Positions 55,946 through 64,000 of a stretch of 64,000 bases of DNA are shown here, in pieces. The DNA comes from Tethya wilhelma (taxonomy: Eukaryota; Porifera; Demospongiae; Tethyida; Tethyidae). The notes below the pieces were generated by a model, which saw nothing but the letters and a program-made list of their open reading frames with translations, did no database searches and was not told where the DNA came from. The position numbers were made by a program, and so were the translations under genes. Within the stretch, counting starts at the first letter, position 1. Each line of letters opens with the position of its first letter. Location of the stretch: positions 818,354 through 882,353 of the forward strand of contig CAXIPT010000006.1 in the NCBI GenBank assembly GCA_964030475.1. The letters are read 5' to 3'.

Positions 55946-56025
<80 letters not shown>

Positions 56026-56248
56026 ATAGCTGAGGACTTTAACATCATCCAGCAGGAGATAGCCATCTTGGCTGACTGCAAACACCCCAACATTGTTGGT
56101 TACCATGGCAGCTACTTAAGGTACACACATACATACACACACACTAGCTATACATTTACAATACATCTTAACTCTAAGTTAACCTGGTTCCCAAGATCCT
56201 ATTGCATTTTTTGTACAAGTATCAACTGCCATTGAAAGGGAGAGAGCC

Positions 56249-56306
<58 letters not shown>

Positions 56307-56887
56307 ATGTGTGCCCTTTGCAGCCATTGATCTTCTACAGCTGTTAAAAGCAACTAACTTGCTAAAATTTTTAAAGATCTCGATATCCTCTCTAGATACT
56401 GTAGATGCATGTACATATACATAATGGTTGATACATCCTCTTTTGATTGTGCAATTTTTTTCTCTGTTGCTTTCCCTCTCCCCCTGTGTATATGTACACG
56501 TCAATTTAATCTATTGTATGTATGTATGTGTGTGTGTACATGAACTGAAATGAAATTCGGCACAATATTTGCCTCCGAACCATTCCAATCTAATCTAACG
56601 ATCTTATCAGCGAGGGGTATGACCCCGTCATTGAAGAGGAGAGGTAGGTTGAACGAATGAGGTGGGCATTATTTAGAAGAAGTGAGTGGGTGGGCATTAT
56701 TTAGAACGATAATTTGAATATAGGGACAATGTTGAGAAATAAACCTGTACAGTAAAAATTTTCTATAACCAAAGTACTAGCGAGAGATCAAGTTATGGAC
56801 TGTAGATCTTTGAACCATTGATCAACTTTTGATGAAAAAATCTGGTTAATTGTAGTTGTAACAGTGACACAGTGTCTTTATCACACA

Positions 56888-56928
<41 letters not shown>

Positions 56929-57274
56929 CCTGCAGGCGTGACAGACTATGGATAGCAATGGAATACTGTGGAGGAGGCTCTTTACAAGACATCTATCACG
57001 GTACGTACATACCCTCATGAACTGTACACTTGGATAAAATTGATATTATATTGCTTCCATAAATAATCAAAACAGTTTTCTGCCTACTAATTGCCTCATA
57101 AGTGAATCTGGTAGTTTGTCTAGGCATGTAAAATTTTGTACGTGTTGTATGTGTAAAATTTTGTATGATTGGCTTTTATTGCAAGCTGTCTACGTGTATG
57201 TACATGTAGCTGTTGCTGCTGACAACATAGTAGATATAGCTGACTTCCTCGAAATGTTTTTATATCGTTCATGC

Positions 57275-57336
<62 letters not shown>

Positions 57337-60300
57337 CAGTGACTGGTAAAGGACTCAATGAGTTGCAAATAGCATTCGTGTGTAGGGAGATTTTGAAGGT
57401 ACAGTATATTTTCAAATATGCATTCTTCAGTTCAGTGTACTGTACTAGCAATAGTATTCGTGTTTATTAATAGTAGTACATAATATATGTTCTGTACTAT
57501 ATTCTCTAGCTGCTCCAATGCCTGTCAGTTAGTAGCTCAGTGGTTAGAGCATTTAACTACCGTATAAATACGTACGCTATACATGTACTCATTGGTGTGT
57601 ATTTGTAGGGTCTTCAATATTTACATGAAAAGAACAAAATTCATAGAGATATAAAGGTGAGTGAATGAGTCAGTGTACACTGTAGTTGCATAATATCGTG
57701 ATACCCTGAGTGGTTTCATGTGCATGCTGTGTGTTTATTTCCTCTCTCTCCCTCTCTTGTTTTAGGGTGCCAACATCCTGTTAACAGATGATGGAGAGGT
57801 TAAATTAGGTTAGTTTTAAGTATAACTACATGAATTCATGCACCTTTCAATGTATGTACTTCTTAGTATTGTCCATCACATGGATATCTCTTTCTGATGA
57901 CCTTTTCCAACTCTAATGCATTACTGCAATGCTATGAATTTTTATATGTATATATATATATATATGTAACCGGTGACTTCGATTAAGTCATACTGGGGAG
58001 AACCCTGCAATTTGTTGTACAAAAGCTTTTTTTTATCTTTTCGATACTTCGATGTAGTCATTCTGAGTGACTATTAACTTAGAGAAGAATCAAGTTCATT
58101 TTGCAAAGGCATATTTTTGTGAAAACATGTTCATTTTGCTGTCCTTTTTCATTCTCACATTTTCCAGCTGACTTTGGTATAGCAGCCCAGCTCACCCAGA
58201 CGCTGCTCATGAAAAGGAAGTCTTTCATCGGGACCCCCTACTGGATGGCCCCCGAAGTGGCCGCTGTGGAGAAGAAGGGAGGCTACAACCAGCAGTGTGA
58301 CATCTGGGCCGTGGGCATCACTGCCATTGAGCTGGCGGAGACACAGCCTCCCATGTTTGATCTTCATCCCATGAGGTAGGACCTTCTGGGGAATTTGTTT
58401 GTGGGTTTGTTTTGTTAAAAAAATAAAAAGGATTGAACGATATAGTAGATTGATGTACACTGTGTGTGCTAAAGGATAGAGATTGAGAACAGTTTAAGGT
58501 TCATGTACTATGGTTGATTGAAAGCATTCATAAATTGTTTTCGAATTAAGGTTTATACTGGCTGGTGTAAATGCGATAAAAACATGTATGCATTTTAGAT
58601 ATTCTTGGAACTCACACTTGCATAGTCTTACTCACATGTGCATACACTCACATTCACACCCTCACACCATCATCACATCCTCACATCCTCACACCCTCAC
58701 ACCCTCACTTCCTCACACCCTCACACCCTCACATCCTCACTCCCTCACAGAGCCCTCTACCTTATGACAAAGCGTAGTTTCAAATCTCCTAGTCTCCAAC
58801 ACAAGAACAAGTGGTCGGAAACTTTTCACGAATTCCTCAAATTTGCACTTCAAAAGGAGCCACGTCGAAGACCCACCGCAGCAGAGCTACTGAAGGTATA
58901 AATTATGTAGAATATGTTTTATACCTCACATAATTGTGGCAGTTACAGGTTGAAATGGAACATTATTTCTACCAATTTTTTTACCGACTTTGCTGCTTAA
59001 TAGTATACATCCTTAGGCTATGCAACCGGGTCAGCTAGTAGCTCTACTATTCCAAAACACATCAGCAAAATTTAGAGTGAAATTAACCAACCATTAAGTG
59101 TTAATAACTGTTTAATTATTAGAAATCAAAAACAGGATAATGTTCCTTTTCTACCTGTGTCTACCATAATTATAGTCCTAGACTAAAGTCCATCTACATG
59201 CAGTAGTTTGAGAATGCTGTTGAAAGTGAAATACATGTAATGAAATTCGTGTTTTTCTTATGGGACAAAAATTAATAGCTAAATTTTGACTGGTATATAA
59301 GGCGTATGAAGCTGGGAAAGCAATCAAAAGAATGAGGAGAACAAGTTCTTTCCAATGGTGCTTGAAAACAGTTGGGCATAAAAGTTATCAAATTTTTTCT
59401 AGAGGCATTCTAAAACCAGATGTACATATTGTATAGCACAAAATTGGTACATTTTGATATTGGCAGATGGTCTAACTGTAGCGTAAAATATTGCCGGAAA
59501 TAAAATTTGGTCGATTGTCAAAAAGTCTTATGATTGGTGGATTTTTCTCTCACAGATTGAGTTTGTGAACCGACCAGCGCTGTGTGCGACACTCATGGTA
59601 CCACTGGTCAAGGACCTTGAAGCCCCGCCCCCCAAACCCAAGACCCCCGTGGACGAGGACACGGAAGAGGAATTGGACAAGGAGGACGATACCCTGAGGG
59701 AAAACCCCGACAAGGCAAGCGTAAATTATGAAATTGAAATTGTATAAATAATCCACATTATTGATCTTTAAGTTTTTTTCTACTAAATTTTTTTCTTGTT
59801 TTAATTTTCACGTAGACTCATGCATTAATTTTCAGTAAAGAACCCCGTGCATTTTTATTTTTTCACATATTTATATAATTTTCTCCACCCATGTACTACT
59901 GTGAGACAAAAAAATATATCGACAAAGATTTCCCAATCTAGATATGTGCATGCGTACTGTATTTAACATAATCCTTTTTGTTTGTTTGTTTCTTGTCCAC
60001 AGCAGAGAGATAGAAAGAAGTTCAAGAGGATATCATCGGTCAAAAATCAGGCAAAGATCGATCGACAAGTCTCTGAAGCTGAGAGTAAGTTCTCAACATA
60101 GTGTGCTCTGTAGTATGTACTGTATAAGGCTTAACTCTGAACTCCATCTGGTTTGAGAATGCCAGTAGAAAAAATTGAATAACTTTCCCATTATCCAAAC
60201 AATTTCAAAATTTCAAGCACCATTGGAAAGTGCTTGTTTTCCCTGTTCTTTTGATTGCTTTTCCAGCTTCCTACACCTTACCAGTCAAAAGTTACAGTAT

Positions 60301-60813
60301 AGCTATTTTGTCCCATAAGAAAAGTATTGCATGAATCTCATTATTTTGCTTCCGGTGGCATTCTCAAACCAGATGAACTTTAATTACAGCATATGTATCT
60401 TGATTGTTAGCAAACATACATTTCTCTAGATAAACATAATTGATTGCTCAATATATTTTACCAAATGTAGAAGTGCATGGCTGGTATTTAGATTGTCATA
60501 TATGTTTTAGCATAAAATGGTTACGCTATCAAGTTTGTTTAAGCTTCAATGAATCTACTGCAAATGCTCAAATGAGTTTATTTTTACCATGACCTCATGT
60601 CCTAATAGAGAGTGGTTATGAATTGTTAAACCAACAATGCGTTTTATTTGACATCTGCACTCATCTGGTGTATACAGTACGTCATGAATAATCACTTTGC
60701 GATCCCATTTTTTTGACATTTTGTTAAAGTTTCAATAATGGATTTTAATAAATTAATGGACCTTCTGTGGATATTATAGTGTGTCTTGCACAGCCCATGC
60801 AAGCGTAACCTGT

Positions 60814-60861
<48 letters not shown>

Positions 60862-62601
60862 TTCAGTGAGAAATCTAAATCTCCCAGTCCCTCCCACTGC
60901 TCAACCCAACAGACAGGACATGGTAGGTTCTCCATATCACTTGGAATGTGTAGCAGACCTAATGCATCCATACACCCCATCCTCAATTGATACAAGGATC
61001 CTATCCCTATTATTCTTACCGTTCTCTCTCTCCTGTAGCCTGCCTGGTTGGCCAATGCAGCTCAACCTGACCCTTACTACAAGCCAAGAATTCAAAGGTA
61101 CGTACACTACTAGAATATCTTCCTATAGCTTTATACCAAGATGTACACTGTTCAATCGTTCCAATAAATTTCGCTTGTATCGACCAGAAATCAATCAAAT
61201 TTTGATAATTTTAACAAATTATCTTAATGACTCAATTAATTGATCAACTTGTACAGGTGTACAAGAATAAGCATACAGTACATTCTGTAGATCGGGAGAT
61301 TTTCACTGTTATAATAAATTTTTCGCCATGCGCACGACTGGCCAAAAGTTAAAAATGTATGGCGATCTTTACAGAATCGGTCAAAGTGGCAAAATTAACA
61401 AGCGAAAATTTCCTCTGATCTACAGTACTATGCGTCATGGCATAGTGATACACAATACATTATAATCAATTCTCTCATTCCCTCCCTCCTTTCCAGGATT
61501 TCCTCGGCTCCTATGCAGGAGGACTCGGACTACAAAGACCCCGAGACCGAAACAGGCTCCCCCCGATCTCCCCCGTCTGGTCCTCCTCCCTCTTATTCAT
61601 CCCTTGCCCAGCCCTCCTCGTCACAAGCCCCGCCCCTTCCCCCTCGGCACCGTTCGGAAGATCTCACCTCTCCTGCTGAGCCCTCCCCTCTTTATGGTAA
61701 CGTGGAACAGCCCCCCATTCCTCCAAGAAAACAGTCAGAACCACGACCCCCTGTTGGGTTAAATTCCCAGGGACCTCCCCTTCCACCAAGACAGAGGTTT
61801 GTGGGTATAGTTTGTGAACATTATGATTATAATTGTGTAGCAGTAGGTCTGTGTATACAGTACGCAAAGCAGCAAAAATTAAGCAAAAAAAGAAAAAAAT
61901 CAACTTTCATGGACATATTGTTTGAAATCTTGTGTATATGCAGTTGTAGTAAATTCAAGCCAAATTGTGTTTGCATGTTCATTGAAAATCTTGTGGGTGT
62001 ATATCCTAGCTCTTGTTTTTTTTTTGTTTTTTTTTGTTTTTTTAACTCCTATTGAGAGTATTGACAGTGCAAGATTACTCATGGTTATTAAATTATGTAT
62101 ATTCTTGTTCACCAACCCAGTATGCAGATTGAAAATATCTACTCATGGTTGTTGTTTATGTTCGCTTGCTTCTTGTTTGTTTTCTTGTTTTGTTTGTTGT
62201 TTGTTTTACAATGTATTTTGTTACGTTCTCTGTACAGGACTGACAACGGTCATACTCAGAGTCAAAGAGGGAGAGAGAGACCTGGTGGTGCCAGTGGGAG
62301 AGCCTACTTCTCAAAAATCTTCAACGGATGTCCCCTTCGACTCAACTGTGCCGCTAGCTGGACCCATCCCGTCACAAAATGTAAGAGCTAGAGGAAATTC
62401 TGTAGCTACTGAAAATGAAATAAATGAGAGTATACATAATCGTTGTAATACTGGCTACAGTTAAGTTTTGGTTATAGGCTGAGTAGTGAGCATTCATGCA
62501 AGAGTAGCTCCATGACCTACTTTCTATATTGACGACCCTTTACCTGACCTTAAGATCTTACTATGCTGTGCAGCTTGAACATTCTACACACACACACACA
62601 C

Positions 62602-62649
<48 letters not shown>

Positions 62650-62662
62650 ACACACACACATA

Positions 62663-62693
<31 letters not shown>

Positions 62694-63886
62694 CACCCAC
62701 ACACACAAACACACACACATCCTCACACCCTCACACCCTCACATCCTCACACACACACACCCTCACACCATCCATCCTCACACCCTCACAGTGCAATACG
62801 TCCTCCTCGGAGCAGAAGAAGGTCTCTTCTCTCTCCTCGTCACCAACAACCCAGACCCCGTCATGGAGCAGGTGTCCTCCCGAGCCTGCCACTGGCTGAG
62901 AGTGGTGGAGAGTGCCCTCATATGGCTGTCAGGTCACTCCAGGTTCATCTCCATGACCAACCTCATCCTGCTCTTTCAGACAGAGTCACAGAGGGAGAAT
63001 AGGTGAGTATGTACTACTAAAGTCCATCTGGTTTGAGAATGCCGGTAGAAAAACTTGAATAACTTTCTAAATGTCCAATCGATTTCAAAATTTCGAGCAC
63101 CATTGGAAAGCGCTCGATCTTCCCGTCCTTTTGGTTGCTTTTCCAGCTTCCTACGCCTTACCAGTCAAAAGTTAGTAGCTAATAGGTTACTAACTATTAG
63201 TAGTACTATATATCAGAGGCCTGTTTTCATAGAGGGAAAATAGGTGAGTACTGACTACTAAAGTTCATCAGATTGAGAATTCCAGTAGAAAAAAATCGAA
63301 TAACACTCTCATTATCCAACCGATTTCAAAATTTCTTAAACCACCATTGGAAAGTGTCCCTACTGTTTTGATTGCTTTTCCAGCTTCCTACACCTTACCA
63401 GTCAAAAGTATTTTGGCCCCCAAAAAATCTTTAGTGGTGAAAAGTTTTCCTGATGTACAGTACATACCATGTATGAAACAGATTTTGAGAAGTATTTCAA
63501 CACACTGATGAACAGTATCAGCTCAGATATTTGATATGTTAATTGCCACTTGAGGTCACTATGTAGCTACTGTAGATAGCCAAGAATTGAACTGCTTACA
63601 GATCAACTACATCCCATTTGCATAGCTTGTAGGTACATGTATATAGCAAAATGCAAATTTAAATCACACATAAACCATGAAGTATCCTATATTATATGTA
63701 CATGTAGAGACTGTACTGATAATGTATGTCTGATTGTTTGTTTGTTTTGTTGCAAGAAATTTAAAAGGTTGTAACACAATTAAGTTTCTTCTCTATTATT
63801 GTGTACGTACACACACAGTCGGAACAAGCAACATCAGCACACAGCCAAGATCCCAGAGTCCAAGAACTGCATGAAGTGTTGCATAT
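51981..63886 (+). CDS. MAP4K3/5-like Ste20 kinase (GCK-I), 5' 17 exons; continues past the window
   Basis: Exons: 51981-52085, 55646-55703, 56030-56120, 56936-57000, 57340-57398, 57609-57656, 57766-57808, 58168-58375, 58751-58895, 59556-59720, 60003-60084, 60867-60922, 61039-61097, 61497-61796, 62238-62380, 62792-63002, 63819-63886. All joins are in phase and give 635 residues so far. It starts [20 protein letters not shown]. Kinase landmarks are the GSGTYG loop (26-31), Lys48 in ALKIIK, HRDIKGAN with Asp140, DFG at 158-160, and [20 protein letters not shown]. The exon at 61497 is Pro-rich with three PPLPPR/PPIPPR SH3-binding motifs. From about residue 512 the CNH domain begins ([43 protein letters not shown]). 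Members of this family activate MAP3Ks in JNK and nutrient/mTORC1 signalling, in the cytoplasm. Both MAP4K3 and MAP4K5 fit; the gene may predate their split. Confidence 0.93.
52177..52392 (+). mobile_element. TCCATCTGG-family MITE, copy 1
   Basis: GTCCATCTGGTCGAGAACGC at the left mirrors GGCATTCTCAAACCAGATGGAC at the right. Shared interior text includes GCACCATTGGAAAGC, TCTTTTGATTGCTT and CTTACCAGTCAAAAGTTA. It lies in intron 1 of the MAP4K gene. No frame is present. Confidence 0.8.
52637..52670. repeat. (GT)n microsatellite in MAP4K intron 1
   Basis: About 16 GT units. Nearby, two similar stretches (52678-52730 and 52944-52995: ...TTTA(C/T)CTGAGC..ATTCATTGATA) indicate a diverged local duplication. 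Confidence 0.9.
53169..53615 (+). repeat. Diverged direct duplication in MAP4K intron 1
   Basis: The units at 53169-53280 and 53500-53615 share TGCTCACAA, ATAACCCTGT-type text, GTGGTCTTTATAA(A/G)GCATC and GATGACCTATCA or GAGGACCTATCA. Between them (about 53295-53495) is a segment with TTTTCGCG and CGTGAAAATTT words related to the TACCGTATAGCGG MITE type. Confidence 0.65.
54115..54238. repeat. (CT)n and (GT)n microsatellite with a 9-base N gap
   Basis: A CT tract of about 80 bp, nine unknown bases at 54199-54207, then a GT tract. Length is uncertain at the gap. Confidence 0.95.
54871..55232 (+). repeat. Tandem duplication of about 180 bp in MAP4K intron 1
   Basis: Both units run through AGTATGAATATA, CCGAGACT, AGCAGA(A/T)GAT, ACTTTGTATT(A/G)ACACATAT, GTGAATAAGAG and TAAGTTGCCATAGCTCCTGG, then ATTATAAGA. 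Units begin at about 54871 and 55053 and are moderately diverged. Confidence 0.8.
55411..55592 (+). mobile_element. tRNA-like repeat element with inverted ends, copy A
   Basis: Contains TAGCTCAGTGGTAAGAAC (A-box-like, 55509-55526) and GGGTTCGAATATATCCC (B-box-like, 55551-55567). The outer ends form a perfect inverted pair of about 15 bp: CTTGAGATCTACAGT at 55413 and ACTGTAGATCTCAAG at 55578-55592. The head carries GACTAGTGTCTATGAATAG, shared with copy B. It lies just upstream of exon 2. A third, partial copy (GCTCCAATGCCTGTCAG then TAGCTCAGTGGTTAGAGC) is at 57508-57551. It is not a tRNA gene because the arms do not pair. Confidence 0.75.
55949..56021. repeat. (CT)n forming the polypyrimidine tract of exon 3
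   Basis: About 36 CT units end 8 bases before the TAG acceptor of exon 3 at 56030. Confidence 0.95.
56250..56304. repeat. (GT)n microsatellite in MAP4K intron 3
   Basis: About 27 GT units. A (CA)n run of about 20 units at 56886-56924 lies 11 bases before the acceptor of exon 4. Confidence 0.95.
57281..57332. repeat. (CT)n forming the polypyrimidine tract of exon 5
   Basis: About 26 CT units end 7 bases before the exon 5 boundary at 57340. Confidence 0.95.
58647..58750. repeat. CTCACACC/CTCACATC minisatellite before exon 9
   Basis: Imperfect 8-bp units (TCACACCC, TCACATCC) repeat up to the CAG acceptor at 58750. The same type of unit precedes exon 16 at 62718-62791. Confidence 0.85.
59189..59424 (-). 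mobile_element. TCCATCTGG-family MITE, copy 2 (inverted)
   Basis: Inverse orientation of 52177-52392 with the same interior words (CTTATGGGAC, AGCAATCAAAAGAATG, CCAATGGTGCTTG) and GCATTCTAAAACCAGATGTAC at the right end. Located in the intron before exon 10. Confidence 0.7.
59715..59720 (+). other. Competing GC and GT splice donors at the end of exon 10
   Basis: CAAG|GCAAGC (GC donor, exon end 59714) and CAAGC|GTAAAT (GT donor, exon end 59720) are both in phase 0. Use of one or the other would remove or keep two residues (Ala-Ser). The GT site is assumed in the model. Confidence 0.45.
60001..60008 (+). other. Tandem NAGNAG acceptor at exon 11
   Basis: CACAGCAG offers two acceptors three bases apart. 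Both keep the frame and differ by one Gln. Such sites are commonly spliced both ways in animals. Confidence 0.6.
60142..60379 (+). mobile_element. TCCATCTGG-family MITE, copy 3
   Basis: CTCCATCTGGTTTGAGAATGCC at the left and GGCATTCTCAAACCAGATG at the right form inverted termini of about 19 bp. Interior words are as in copy 1. Confidence 0.85.
60816..60860. repeat. (CT)n forming the polypyrimidine tract of exon 12
   Basis: About 22 CT units end 6 bases before the exon 12 boundary at 60867 (joined by CTTTCAG). Confidence 0.95.
61284..61425. mobile_element. Short MITE with CTGTAGATCGGGAG termini
   Basis: CTGTAGATCGGGAGATTTTC at the left mirrors GAAAATTTCCTCTGATCTACAG at the right with a few mismatches. 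A GGCGATCTTTACAGAATC stretch lies inside. Located in the intron before exon 14. Confidence 0.6.
62585..62791. repeat. (CA)n microsatellite and CTCACACC minisatellite before exon 16
   Basis: CA units with several TA and CCA interruptions run to about 62720, then TCACACCC/TCACATCC units run to the CAG acceptor at 62791. Confidence 0.9.
63022..63420 (+). mobile_element. Two truncated TCCATCTGG-family copies (63022-63175 and 63262-63420)
   Basis: Both start AAAGT(C/T)CATC and include GAGAAT..C(C/A)(G/A)GTAGAAAAA, ATTGGAAAG and CTTACCAGTCAAAAGT, but lack the right terminal repeat. They are separated by a short AGAGGGAAAATAGGTGAGTA stretch that resembles the exon 16 end plus donor (GAGAATAGGTGAGTA). 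This suggests that the copy duplicated together with the splice junction. Confidence 0.7.
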
Positions 63887-64000
63887 GTGAGTCTTGTTTA
63901 ATATATTATGTATACACGTACTGTGTAAATTGTGTGTTCTTTGTTCTAAGATGATCTACATTGATTTCGTTTCTGATGCTTGAGAACTTAATAAACCAAG

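Noticed and set aside
58647..58750. Interstitial telomere-like repeat
   Set aside because: Units are CTCACACC/CTCACATC, not TTAGGG, and the tract ends at a splice acceptor.
58638..58901. Start of a separate gene at the [13 protein letters not shown] frame
   Set aside because: The first part is the CTCACACC minisatellite in an intron. Only the part from 58751 is an exon of the MAP4K gene.
60774..61243. Independent Ser/Leu-rich protein at the CT repeat
   Set aside because: It is a translation of the (CT)n tract. The short exons 12 and 13 in this stretch belong to the MAP4K gene in their own frame.
62529..63006. His/Thr-rich secreted protein
   Set aside because: The frame is made by the CA repeat before exon 16. 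The true coding frame starts at the acceptor at 62792.

Overview
The window is animal nuclear DNA. It has spliced genes with GT-AG introns, is AT-rich, is dense in (CA/GT)n and (CT/GA)n microsatellites, and carries many small inverted-repeat elements. The gene content points to a sponge, most likely an Amphimedon-like demosponge: intronless Pmp-repeat surface proteins with a multi-pass membrane region, a Roc-COR-Death protein, very short introns, and an invertebrate-type MAP4K. The organism call is an inference from gene content; no species marker was seen. Single 'n' bases at 4902, 6857, 13001, 14461, 24265 and 37647, a 189-base N run at 32090-32278 and a 9-base run at 54199-54207 mark assembly joins. 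Some lie inside genes or repeats and limit what can be concluded there.

Layout. Positions 1-14,100 are mostly non-coding, repeat-rich DNA with one N-terminal piece of a Pmp-repeat gene (3930-4901, plus strand). Positions 14,115-26,700 hold a cluster of the same family on the minus strand: a C-terminal fragment, one complete 2084-residue intronless gene (16736-22990), and an N-terminal fragment (24266-26108). Upstream regions are shared by duplication, and a MITE-like family with GTAGGAATGGGC ends sits at the breakpoints. Positions 29,184-36,971 are one DNA transposon of the KDZ (Kyakuja-Dileera-Zisupton) type, bounded by 103-bp inverted repeats that are identical base for base. It carries a multi-exon KDZ transposase (minus) and, convergent to it, a cargo gene (plus) that starts with a homeodomain and later has an HMG-box-like segment.

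Positions 40,001-44,494 (minus) encode what I read as one spliced gene. It has a degenerate ARF-like GTPase domain, a Roc-like GTPase, a COR-like region and a C-terminal Death domain. A two-gene reading is possible but leaves only about 13 bp between the genes. Positions 44,500-51,980 are non-coding with microsatellites, duplications and a tRNA-like repeat. Positions 51,981 to the right edge hold 17 exons of a MAP4K3/5-like (GCK-I) Ste20 kinase, running from the start codon into the CNH domain. Its introns carry several copies of a TIR MITE and of a tRNA-promoter-like element, and at least seven of its 3' splice sites abut expanded CT or CA repeats.

The genes do not form an operon or pathway. 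The MAP4K and the Roc-COR-Death gene are both of signalling type. The Pmp-like proteins look like a locally duplicating family of cell-surface proteins. The most unusual items are the KDZ element with its homeodomain cargo, the ARF/Roc/COR/Death fusion, and a repeat family combining Pol III boxes with inverted termini.
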